Positions 51,229 through 59,418 of a stretch of 64,000 nucleotides of DNA are shown here, piece after piece (the stretch's first letter is position 1; every line of letters starts with the position of its first letter). Location: assembly GCF_004154955.1 (NCBI RefSeq), contig NZ_CP011524.1:2046001-2110000 (forward strand). The letters are read 5' to 3'. The notes under the pieces were generated by a model that was not told the origin of the DNA, searched no databases, and worked only from the letters and a program-made list of their open reading frames with translations. The DNA comes from Intestinimonas butyriciproducens (lineage in GTDB: Bacteria > Bacillota > Clostridia > Oscillospirales > Oscillospiraceae). Both the position numbers and the translations under genes were made by a program.

Positions 51229-52530
51229 ATGGCCGTATCATCACGACAAGTACAGAATAAGCGCGACGGCAACGGCGTTTTGACCGGCAAGCCCGGAACC
51301 GTCTACGATGTGAATATCAAGTACAACGCGCCGGACGGCAGAAAAAGCTACATGAAGCGCGGCTTTGCCACCAAGAAAGAAGCCACGCAGCATGAGGCCG
51401 AAATGAAAACCAAGCTGCTCAATCCGACCTATACGCCCACCAACTCGGCGCAGGGCAAGCAGACGGTCAAAGAGTACATGGAGGACTGGATAGAAACCCA
51501 CGGCAAGGCAAATCTGCGCCCAAGCACCTACGCAAGCTATCAAGGCTGGATTAAGAACCACATCGTCCCCAACATCGGCCATGTTCAGCTCAACCAGCTT
51601 TCCCCGGCCATGCTGGATAAGCTCTTTCAGCAGCTTTTCGACAAAGGCCTTTCAAACAGCAGCGTCAAATACACGCAGCGCATTTTGAGCGTGGCGCTGG
51701 AAGCTGCACGGAAATATCACTACATCGAAACCAACCCCGCCCGCGACATCATCACCAAGTTTGGGAAGCAGGGCAAGACGCCCGACCCGTACACCATCGA
51801 GCAGATGCAGGAGTTTATGAGCAAGGTCATCGGCACCGAATGGGAAATGCCGGTCATGCTGGCTGGAATGTACGGCTTGCGTTTGAGTGAAATCCTCGGT
51901 TTGCGCTGGAAGAACGTCGATTTTCAAAACAACACTTTCGGCGTAGTCGAGCAGTTGCCTTTCAATCTCCCGGCTGGAACAAAGGAAGTCGCAGAAATGG
52001 CACCGACAAAATCGAATGACCGCATCCTGCCTATCACAGATCAGACGCGGCTTTACTTTGAACAACAGCTTGCTTTGCAGGAGCGCCGCAAGGAGCTGAC
52101 CGCGGCATCGGGAGCGCCCTACTATGATAACGATTTGGTAGTTGCCAAGCCGGACGGCGCACCTTTCCGGCGTGACACGGTATCAACGGCTTTCGGGCAG
52201 CTTATCCGGCATCTTGAATTACCGCACTTGCGTTTTCATGATTTGAGGCACACGGCGGCCACCAATATGCACCAGCTAACCGGCGATTTTTATACTGTCG
52301 GTGAGATTTTAGGGCATACGCTGAAAGGCATCGGTATGTCGCTGGGTATCTCGACCAACTTTGACGCGGTGACAGCGCAGTATGTCGATGTGCGGCTTAA
52401 TCGAAAAAAGACGGTGCTGGAAACCTACCATAAGGCGCTGCACCCGCAAAAGGAAGCGGCGGCAGCGGCGAAGCCCGCACCGACAGCGAAGAAACCCGGC
52501 AGAAAGAAAAGCAGCGAAATGGAGCTTTAG
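51229..52530 (+). CDS. Tyrosine recombinase / integrase of an integrative element
   Basis: A 433-residue site-specific integrase. The N-terminal arm-binding domain (GTVYDVNIKYNAPDGRKSYMKRGFATK, about 20-58) and SAM-like core-binding domain (about 78-170) precede the catalytic domain with Arg in MYGLRLSEILGLRW near 217, HDLRHTA near 336, the HxxR box ending in GEILGHTLKG near 363, and the nucleophile Tyr in VTAQYVDVRL near 384. All residues are intact. It stops 237 nt from tRNA-Ser, on the 3' side of the tRNA, the usual target of such integrases. The rest of the element is not present in this window. Confidence 0.93.
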   Translation: MAVSSRQVQNKRDGNGVLTGKPGTVYDVNIKYNAPDGRKSYMKRGFATKKEATQHEAEMKTKLLNPTYTPTNSAQGKQTVKEYMEDWIETHGKANLRPSTYASYQGWIKNHIVPNIGHVQLNQLSPAMLDKLFQQLFDKGLSNSSVKYTQRILSVALEAARKYHYIETNPARDIITKFGKQGKTPDPYTIEQMQEFMSKVIGTEWEMPVMLAGMYGLRLSEILGLRWKNVDFQNNTFGVVEQLPFNLPAGTKEVAEMAPTKSNDRILPITDQTRLYFEQQLALQERRKELTAASGAPYYDNDLVVAKPDGAPFRRDTVSTAFGQLIRHLELPHLRFHDLRHTAATNMHQLTGDFYTVGEILGHTLKGIGMSLGISTNFDAVTAQYVDVRLNRKKTVLETYHKALHPQKEAAAAAKPAPTAKKPGRKKSSEMEL

Positions 52531-52565
52531 GGACGTATCTTCTTAAAGCTCCACGCTGCTTTTTA
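52511..52565 (+). terminator. Terminator overlapping the integrase 3' end
   Basis: GCAGCG and GGAGCTTTA inside the last codons pair with TAAAGCTCC and CGCTGC downstream, followed by TTTTTAT. Confidence 0.75.
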
Positions 52566-52584
52566 TAGCATTTTAGAGAATCCA

Positions 52585-52719
52585 GGCACCATTAGGGCAC
52601 CACAACATACATTTTCAATGTATGTTACGAATGACAATTTTTTCGTATAAAGAGGTAGGGCACCACAAATCAAGGCACCAAGGGCACCATTCAGCAGGAA
52701 ATGGCAGAAGCAGGCACCA
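52585..52719 (+). repeat. Six direct GGCACCA repeats between integrase and tRNA-Ser
   Basis: Copies start at 52585, 52596, 52659, 52674, 52683 and 52713, all in the same orientation and mostly preceded by A or G. A perfect hairpin (ACATACATT/AATGTATGT, 52605-52625) lies among them. The position next to the integrase and its probable attachment site suggests arm-type integrase or excisionase binding sites. Confidence 0.75.
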
Positions 52720-52767
52720 CGGCAGAATAGAAAAAACCCCCGAAAACGTAGTGCTTTCAGGGGTTTG

Positions 52768-52856
52768 TGGCGGAGCGGGTGGGATTCGAACCCACGTGAC
52801 GTTTCCGTCAAACTGATTTCGAGTCAGCCCCGTTATGACCACTTCGATACCGCTCC
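52768..52856 (-). tRNA. tRNA-Ser (anticodon CGA)
   Basis: Cloverleaf with 7-bp acceptor stem GGAGCGG/CCGCTCC, anticodon loop CTCGAAA (CGA, reads UCG), a long class II variable arm, GGTTCGAATCC in the T arm, and encoded CCA. 89 nt. The 3' end faces the integrase and is the likely attachment site. Confidence 0.95.
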
Positions 52857-52921
52857 ATATCATAGCTGCGCCGGTGTCCCAGAGGATGCCCTTCTCAATG
52901 CCTTCTACCGGCACTTTTAAA

Positions 52922-52950
52922 AAGATACCCCATTTTGCCCCGTTTGTCAA
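52922..52950 (-). promoter_or_regulatory. Promoter of tRNA-Ser
   Basis: Minus-strand TTGACA (52950-52945), 17-bp spacer, TATCTT (52927-52922), about 65 nt before the tRNA. Confidence 0.7.
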
Positions 52951-53010
52951 TGCCGCTGTACACGCATCGGGCAAAGAACCGTCGGTCCCGGTCATATGGC
53001 GTCCCCTTCC

Positions 53011-53040
53011 TTGACACAGGACCCTGAAATGGGATAAACT
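53011..53040 (+). promoter_or_regulatory. Promoter of the parE-like operon
   Basis: TTGACA (53011-53016), 18-bp spacer, TAAACT (53035-53040), 41 nt before the start codon. Confidence 0.65.
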
Positions 53041-53081
53041 AAGATGATATCGTATAAATATTGGAATGTGAGGGAAGTCCA

Positions 53082-55070
53082 ATGCCCAAAAGCACTGGCA
53101 AGCAGCAGTATGGCAACGACTCTATCTCCGCCCTCAAAGGGGCGGACCGGGTCCGGAAACGGCCCGGAGTCATCTTCGGGTCCGACGGCCTGGAGGGCTG
53201 CGAGCACGCCGTTTTTGAAATTCTCAGCAACGCCATTGATGAGGCCCGCGAAGGCCATGGAGACACCATCACCATCACCCGCTACGAGGACAAGTCCATC
53301 GAAGTGGAGGACTTCGGCCGGGGCTGCCCGGTGGACTGGAACGAAAAAGAGCAGAAGTTCAACTGGGAGCTGGTTTTCTGCGAACTCTATGCCGGCGGCA
53401 AGTACAACAACCTGGAGGGAGACAATTATGAGTACTCCCTGGGTCTCAACGGCTTGGGCACCTGTGCCACACAGTATGCTTCCGAGTATTTTGACGCCCT
53501 GATCCATCGCGACGGCTTTGAGTACAGCCTTCACTTTGAAAAGGGTGAAAATATCGGCGGTCTTCAAAAGGCCCCTTGGAGCGGCAAAAAAACAGGGTCT
53601 CGGTTCCGTTGGAAGCCGGATCTGGATGTGTTTACCGACATCAACATTCCGGTAGAGTTCTTCCTGGATGTACTCAAGCGCCAAGCGGTGGTCAACGCCG
53701 GCGTCACCTTCCGCTTCCGCAACCAAGTAAACGGCAAGTTCGAGACCACCGACTTCCAGTATCAGAACGGCATTGTGGACTATGTTCGGGAGCTATCCGG
53801 CGAGAACGCTCTCACCACCCCCGTCTTCTGGCAGACCGAGCGACGGGGCCGGGACCGGGTGGACAAGCCGGACTATAAGGTCAAGCTCTCCGTTTCCTTC
53901 TGCTTCTCCAACACGGTGAACATCATCGAACACTATCACAACTCCTCCTGGCTGGAACACGGCGGTTCTCCGGAGAAGGCCATGCGCTCCGCTTTTGTCT
54001 CAGCCATCGACGCCTATCTCCGTCAGCAGGGCAAATACCAGAAAGCGGAGAGCAAGATCACCTGGAACGATATCCAGGATTGTCTGGTCTTTGTCTCCAA
54101 CAACTTTTCCACCCAGACCTCCTATGAAAATCAGACGAAAAAGGCCATCAACAATAAATTCGTCCAGGAGGCCATGACCGATTTTCTCAAAAGTCAGATG
54201 GAAGTCTATTTCATCGAAAACCCCTTTGACGCGGGGAAAATCGCCGAGCAGGTCCTCATCAACAAGCGCAGCCGCGAGTCCGCGGAGAAGGCCCGGCTCA
54301 ACATCAAGAAGAAGCTCTCCGGCAATGTGGATATCTCCAACCGGGTTCAGAAATTTGTGGACTGCCGCACGAAGGACACAGAACGCCGTGAGCTCTATAT
54401 CGTGGAGGGCGACTCGGCCTTGGGCTCGGTCAAGCTGAGCCGGGACGCAGAATTTCAGGGCATCATGCCGGTCCGCGGCAAGATCCTCAACTGCCTGAAA
54501 GCGGATTTCGGCAAGATCTTCAAAAGCGAGATTATCACCGACCTGCTGAAGGTCCTTGGCTGCGGCGTGGAAGTCCACGACAAACGGGCCAAGGATATGG
54601 CGGACTTCGATCTCATGAACCTCAGATGGAACAAGGTGGTCATCTGTACCGACGCAGACGTGGACGGCTACCAAATCCGAACCCTTATCCTCACCATGCT
54701 CTATCGGCTTACCCCCACCCTCATCCAACGCGGTTACGTCTATATTGCCGAGTCCCCTCTTTATGAGATCAACTACAAGGAAAAGACCTGGTTCGCCTAC
54801 AATGAGACGGAGAAGACCAACATCCTGTCTGAACTTGGAGACAGGAAGTATACCATTCAGCGCTCCAAGGGACTGGGCGAAAACGAGCCGGACATGATGT
54901 GGCTCACCACGATGAATCCCGCCACCCGCCGGCTCATCAAGGTCATGCCGGAGGATGTGGAGCGCACCGCTCAGGTCTTTGACCTCCTGCTGGGAGACAA
55001 CCTCAGCGGCCGAAAGGACCACATTGCAGAAAATGGGTATAAATATCTAGAACTGGCCGATATCTCTTGA
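53082..55070 (+). CDS. Divergent type IIA topoisomerase ATPase subunit (ParE/GyrB-like)
   Basis: A 662-residue topoisomerase B subunit. The GHKL domain is recognisable (VFEILSNAIDEA, DFGRGCPVD, LGLNGLGTC), as is the TOPRIM domain with EGDSALGSVKLSRD, GKILNC and CTDADVDGYQIR, so ATP and metal residues are there. Many normally invariant residues differ: EGDSA-GGSAK has become EGDSALGSVK, and DN in the N-box is SN. It is therefore a second, divergent paralogue rather than the housekeeping gyrB. Its partner A subunit lies downstream at 59419. Start at 53082 (MPKSTGKQQYG) with GAGGGA upstream. Confidence 0.88.
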   Translation: MPKSTGKQQYGNDSISALKGADRVRKRPGVIFGSDGLEGCEHAVFEILSNAIDEAREGHGDTITITRYEDKSIEVEDFGRGCPVDWNEKEQKFNWELVFCELYAGGKYNNLEGDNYEYSLGLNGLGTCATQYASEYFDALIHRDGFEYSLHFEKGENIGGLQKAPWSGKKTGSRFRWKPDLDVFTDINIPVEFFLDVLKRQAVVNAGVTFRFRNQVNGKFETTDFQYQNGIVDYVRELSGENALTTPVFWQTERRGRDRVDKPDYKVKLSVSFCFSNTVNIIEHYHNSSWLEHGGSPEKAMRSAFVSAIDAYLRQQGKYQKAESKITWNDIQDCLVFVSNNFSTQTSYENQTKKAINNKFVQEAMTDFLKSQMEVYFIENPFDAGKIAEQVLINKRSRESAEKARLNIKKKLSGNVDISNRVQKFVDCRTKDTERRELYIVEGDSALGSVKLSRDAEFQGIMPVRGKILNCLKADFGKIFKSEIITDLLKVLGCGVEVHDKRAKDMADFDLMNLRWNKVVICTDADVDGYQIRTLILTMLYRLTPTLIQRGYVYIAESPLYEINYKEKTWFAYNETEKTNILSELGDRKYTIQRSKGLGENEPDMMWLTTMNPATRRLIKVMPEDVERTAQVFDLLLGDNLSGRKDHIAENGYKYLELADIS

Positions 55071-55120
55071 CCCGCCGGAGCGGTGCCGCCGCTTCTGAAA
55101 TGATAGAAGGAGGTCCCACG

Positions 55121-57589
55121 ATGAAAAAGCTGCTCACATCGATGCTCGTTCTCGCTATGTCCCTGTCCCTGCTCACCCCCGCTCTGGCTGTCGAAGCGCC
55201 GGAGATCCCCTCTGTTCCGGATGTGTTTCCGGACGTCGCTGTGGCCGTGACCACAACGCCCGACGAATCGCTTTCGGATGGAGAGCCCGAATGGGAGGCG
55301 GAGAAAACCGCCTGGCTGGCCGCCCACCCCGAGGAGGCCGCTTCCTTTGACGCCGACGCTTGGTTCGCGTCCATCTACGGCGACTACTCTACCAAGGAGG
55401 ACTACCTCTATTGGAACGGGTCCACGGAGGAGGACTTCCAACAGGAGATGCTGGATGAGTACATCGCCTTCCAGCTCTACCAGGAGGAACGGAGGACCAC
55501 GGTGGAAGCGTACGAGACCGCCCACCCCGGCACTTTGGCCGCCTTTGACGCCGATGCCTGGTTCGAGACCAACTACGGCGCTTACGATTATACCAAAGAG
55601 GAGTATATGGTCCTTTATGGCCTGGCGACCGAGGAGGACTTTCTCCTGGACATGCAGTATGAGTATGTCTCCGGCCTGCTGGAGGCGGACAACCGCCGGC
55701 AGCGGGTAGAGGCGTATGAGGCCTCTCACCCCGGCGCTTTTGCCGCCTTTGACGCCGACGCCTGGTTTGCCCAGCATCATCCCTACTATGAAAAAGAGGA
55801 GTACATGAGTTCTTTTTCCAGTGCGAAAGACGACGCGGCGTTCCGGGACATCATGTTCTGCGAGTACCTGGACGAGCTGGACCTGAAGCAGGCCCAGAGG
55901 GACGAAGTGGCCGCCTACGCATCGGAGCACCCCGGCGTACTGGAGGGGTTCGATCCCATGGCCTATCTGGCCGACCACTACGGCTATCAGGATCCCAAGA
56001 CCGCCTTTATGGAGGACTACGGACTTTCTGACGATCAGGAGTTCCTGGAATACCTCCAGTATGCCTATATCAGCGCCCTGAAGGCCCGCCAAGAGCGTGC
56101 CGCACGTATCGCCGACTATGAGGCGGCAAACCCCGGCTCCACTGCGGACTTCGACGCCGACGCCTACTTTGCGGAAAACTACTCCTATTACACCAAGGAG
56201 CGGTTTATGCTCAACCAGGAGCTGGACACCGAGGAGGACTTCCACGACTATCTGCTGTGCGAGTGGATCGACTACCAAGAGTACGGCGACTGGTGGTGGG
56301 TGGCTCCTGCCGACTATGATGCGGAAAAGGAACTGCTGGGCGGCGTCCCCGGCGAGCTGGGCATCATGGTAAACGGCGTGTACCTCCAGTTCGGGTCAGA
56401 TCAGAAGCCCTACGCCCAGGACGGCACCACTTTTGTGCCCTCCGAAATCCTGGCCCAGGCCCTGGGGCAGACACCCAAGACCGTCACCACGAACGGCTAC
56501 TCCCCCCTGCGCGCCTCCGCCGAGGAGGCCGGCTATACCGTCTACTGGGATCAAAACTTCGAGACCGCTGTTCTGCTGGACCCGGAGGAGGCTACGGCGG
56601 CCATGGATGAATCGTTCACCATTCTCAACGGGGCGCTGGCGAAGTGGGCCCCCGCCTCGGGGCAGAATCACCAGACCGACTGCACCATCGCTTTGGATAC
56701 CACCCTCTTCAACTCCATCGACGGGGACAAGACCTATGCCGTCTCCGCCGCCTTCCGCCAGCTTCTCTCCCCCGCCGGCATGGAACTCTCCGGCACCTAC
56801 GACCTCTCCGAGCTGGAAGAGCTGATCCGCGGTCTGCTGGGCGACGAGATGTACGACTATCTCTCTCAGGATGCGGGCACGGAGTTCCAGGCCCTGATGG
56901 ATCTGCTTCGGGCCGGAGACTTCCAGATCCGGGCCGACTATGAAAGCGGAATGCTCTATCTCACCTCCTCCTCTTTCCCCTCCCTCTTCTCCATCATGGG
57001 CAAGACCTACCCCAAAGACGTGTGGCTCTCCTGGGACAGCGGCCTCACTTCCGCCGGGGCTACCGCTACCGTCGGCGCCGCAGTAGCCGCCGCCTCCCTG
57101 GCCTCCGATCTGCAATCTCCCTACATCTCCCCCGTCTACTATTATCAGAACATCCTGAATGCCGGGTCCATGACGGCTGCGGTACTGGGCGACGACCAAT
57201 TCGAGGCCAAGGGCAGCGATCATGTCCTCGCGCTGGACGCCGAAGAGCTCACCGCGCTCCTCTACGGCGTTCTCGGCGATTCCTATTACTACGACCTCTC
57301 CTTCCGGGAGCTGTCCCTGACGCTCACCGTAGGCGAAGACGGCACCATCGACGGCAGCTTTGCCCTGCGGCCCGAGAGCGAATATTCCTTCCTGCTGGAC
57401 ATGCGTCTGGCCGGCGACTGGTCCTTCAACGGGAAAGAGGATTCCTTCCACCTGGAGCTGCATGTGAAAAACCTCTGCAAAATGGCCATCTCCGTGGAAA
57501 GCGAGACCTCCGTCACCAGCCAGGAGCCCCAGACCACCCCGCCGGAGGGCGACGCCGTGGTCCCTGTGGATGAATCGTTTGGCGGCTGA
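55121..57589 (+). CDS. Exported protein with five FDADAWF repeats
   Basis: An 822-residue protein with a signal peptide (MKKLLTSMLVLAMSLSLLTPALA). Residues about 55-390 are five tandem units of 55-68 residues, each with a (H/N)P(G/E) turn, FDADAWF or FDADAYF, a Tyr-rich segment and EEDF. After this comes a copper-amine-oxidase-N-like segment (MVNGVYLQFGSDQKPY, FVPSEILAQALGQ) and a long C-terminal region of unknown kind (about 500-800). No enzyme motif is seen. AGAAGGAGG precedes the ATG. It lies between the two topoisomerase subunit genes. Probable cell-surface or spore-associated protein. Confidence 0.78.
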   Translation: MKKLLTSMLVLAMSLSLLTPALAVEAPEIPSVPDVFPDVAVAVTTTPDESLSDGEPEWEAEKTAWLAAHPEEAASFDADAWFASIYGDYSTKEDYLYWNGSTEEDFQQEMLDEYIAFQLYQEERRTTVEAYETAHPGTLAAFDADAWFETNYGAYDYTKEEYMVLYGLATEEDFLLDMQYEYVSGLLEADNRRQRVEAYEASHPGAFAAFDADAWFAQHHPYYEKEEYMSSFSSAKDDAAFRDIMFCEYLDELDLKQAQRDEVAAYASEHPGVLEGFDPMAYLADHYGYQDPKTAFMEDYGLSDDQEFLEYLQYAYISALKARQERAARIADYEAANPGSTADFDADAYFAENYSYYTKERFMLNQELDTEEDFHDYLLCEWIDYQEYGDWWWVAPADYDAEKELLGGVPGELGIMVNGVYLQFGSDQKPYAQDGTTFVPSEILAQALGQTPKTVTTNGYSPLRASAEEAGYTVYWDQNFETAVLLDPEEATAAMDESFTILNGALAKWAPASGQNHQTDCTIALDTTLFNSIDGDKTYAVSAAFRQLLSPAGMELSGTYDLSELEELIRGLLGDEMYDYLSQDAGTEFQALMDLLRAGDFQIRADYESGMLYLTSSSFPSLFSIMGKTYPKDVWLSWDSGLTSAGATATVGAAVAAASLASDLQSPYISPVYYYQNILNAGSMTAAVLGDDQFEAKGSDHVLALDAEELTALLYGVLGDSYYYDLSFRELSLTLTVGEDGTIDGSFALRPESEYSFLLDMRLAGDWSFNGKEDSFHLELHVKNLCKMAISVESETSVTSQEPQTTPPEGDAVVPVDESFGG
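55288..56298 (+). repeat. Five-fold protein-coding repeat
   Basis: About 195-nt units coding for the FDADAWF repeats. DNA identity between units is modest, so the repeat is old and maintained at protein level. Confidence 0.75.
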
Positions 57590-57657
57590 TATCCCGTCTC
57601 TCCGCCCTGGCATGGATCCGCTTCCTGCGTTTTCCCGGTAAAGAAAGGAGTTTTTCA

Positions 57658-59385
57658 ATGAGACGGCGTCTGTATTCTTTTGTCACCGCGCTGGTCTACC
57701 TGTGTGCTCTGCTGCCTGCCGCCTTTGCGGCGTCGGACTCGCCCACACCGCCGGGCTGGATCCCGGAAAAAAACTATGTGGTGCTCCCCGGAGACGAGGT
57801 CTACCAGTCTGAGAACTGGGCCAAGGTGCTCTCTCTGCGCGCCGAGGCCGAAGCCGGGGCCCAGCTTCCCGACGCGGGCGCAGAGGTGGCCGACACCTCC
57901 GCGGGCATGTGCTATGAGACCGGACTTTTGCGGCTGCGGTATGCCCAGAACGCCCCGGATGCCGCCGGGGCCCAAAGGGCCTACTACTCCGCCTACCGCG
58001 CCTTCAGCGCGGCCGCCAGCAACTGGAAGGACCAGAACGGAGACCAGTTGGACTCTGTTTATTACGCCCTGAGCCTCTGGTCGAATCGCGCGGCCCTGCT
58101 CTATGATTTCGACTACAGTCCCTATCTGGCCGTATCCCTGGACCGGAACCTCACCGCCCTCGGCCTGACGCTGGCCGACTTCTATGATGCGCCCTATATG
58201 GATCAGGTGAGCGACGGGGACCGTGAAAAGGTCGCCCAGGCCGTCCATGCCTATCAGAACCGAGTGGCCCTCTATCTGGACGGACATCAGCTCTTTGCAG
58301 GGTACAACGTGGGGGGCGTAACCGCGGCACAGCCAGAAATCCGCAATAACCGCACGATGATCCCCATCCGCACGCTGGCGGAGCACTTGGGCGCAGATGT
58401 GGAGTGGGTGCAGGAGACCAGCCAGGTCGTGATGACCCGGGCAGGCGTCCAGGTGATCATGACCCTGAATCAGACCACCGCCACAGTGGACGGCAAGGCC
58501 ATTCAGATGGACGTAGCTCCATACGCCGCCGACGGCCGCACCCTGATCCCGGCCCGTTATGTCGCGGAGTTCTTCGACCAGAGCGTGACTTGGGATGCGG
58601 AGAATCGCCGGGTTGACGTTCAGGAGGACAAAACGGCGGTCGGCGACTCCAATCTGGAGGCCTGGGCGCTTCCCATGGGGGCCATACTCTCCTCCCTGAA
58701 TGCGGGTGACCCCTCCTGGTTCGGCCTTTATTCCCGGGGGCTGCCGGTCGCCGGCAGCGGCAGCGGGGCCTACACCACCAACGATCCCCCCTACAAGAGC
58801 TGCCGCCGGACCCTCTCCGACGACTGGGGCATTGACAGCCGGGAGGCCCTCATCACGACCGTCTGCTCCATGACGCTCCACGGTCACAACGATTCCTTCC
58901 AGGAGGCCGCCGGACTGGTCAACGGCCTCAGCGCGTCCGGCTATCAGGAGCTGCTGAATGAAAGCGGGGAGGTGGACCGCTATATGTGGCCGCAGACCAA
59001 GGCTCTCTCGGAAAAATGGGGGGATCGGGGCATCCTGTGCTGGGACCTCTTCCGCATGAGCAATTTGGTCCAGTGGGGTTATGAGGCGGGCTATCTCACC
59101 TACCCCGAGGCTCTGGCCCTGCTGGAGCCCGCCGCCGTGCGCCTGAAGGAAGCCTTCTCTTCCTGGGATGAAGCCTATGAGAACTATCTGGACGGCTACA
59201 ACTGGTGGGCCCGCAACGATATGACTGGGCAATCCGTCTGGGAGACTTCCCGCGGAAAACGCTATCTCCTCCTGAAAGAGAGCGAGGCGACCTCCGCCCT
59301 GTTTAACGACGCGCTTTTCTCCTGCGCCGTTCTCCCTGTCCCCGGGCTAAGCGCCGCGTCTCTCTCCGCCGCCCTCTCCGCATGA
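57658..59385 (+). CDS. Exported copper amine oxidase N-domain / DUF1266 protein
   Basis: A 575-residue protein with a signal peptide (cleavage near AAFAAS), an alpha-helical region (40-200), a copper-amine-oxidase-N beta domain (LDGHQLFAGYNVGG, IPIRTLAEHLGADVEWV, LIPARYVAEFFDQSVTWD, about 205-320) and a C-terminal DUF1266 domain (WGIDSREALITTVCSM, then CWDLFRMSNLVQWGYEAGYL, then NYLDGYNWWARND, about 385-540). No enzyme motif is recognised. It lies 68 nt after the repeat protein with GAAAGGAG before the ATG and is followed by the parC-like gene; probably one operon. Confidence 0.8.
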   Translation: MRRRLYSFVTALVYLCALLPAAFAASDSPTPPGWIPEKNYVVLPGDEVYQSENWAKVLSLRAEAEAGAQLPDAGAEVADTSAGMCYETGLLRLRYAQNAPDAAGAQRAYYSAYRAFSAAASNWKDQNGDQLDSVYYALSLWSNRAALLYDFDYSPYLAVSLDRNLTALGLTLADFYDAPYMDQVSDGDREKVAQAVHAYQNRVALYLDGHQLFAGYNVGGVTAAQPEIRNNRTMIPIRTLAEHLGADVEWVQETSQVVMTRAGVQVIMTLNQTTATVDGKAIQMDVAPYAADGRTLIPARYVAEFFDQSVTWDAENRRVDVQEDKTAVGDSNLEAWALPMGAILSSLNAGDPSWFGLYSRGLPVAGSGSGAYTTNDPPYKSCRRTLSDDWGIDSREALITTVCSMTLHGHNDSFQEAAGLVNGLSASGYQELLNESGEVDRYMWPQTKALSEKWGDRGILCWDLFRMSNLVQWGYEAGYLTYPEALALLEPAAVRLKEAFSSWDEAYENYLDGYNWWARNDMTGQSVWETSRGKRYLLLKESEATSALFNDALFSCAVLPVPGLSAASLSAALSA

Positions 59386-59418
59386 TCCGTCTCTATTTTT
59401 CGCAAAGGACTGATACCA

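Noticed and set aside
52585-52719. CRISPR array
   Set aside because: The GGCACCA copies are only 7 bp with irregular spacing and no cas genes are near; no other CRISPR-like array is seen in the window.
54971-59232. Long minus-strand frames opposite the repeat protein and the DUF1266 protein
   Set aside because: The apparent repeats are the complement of the plus-strand FDADAWF repeats; the plus frames have signal peptides and strong ribosome-binding sites.
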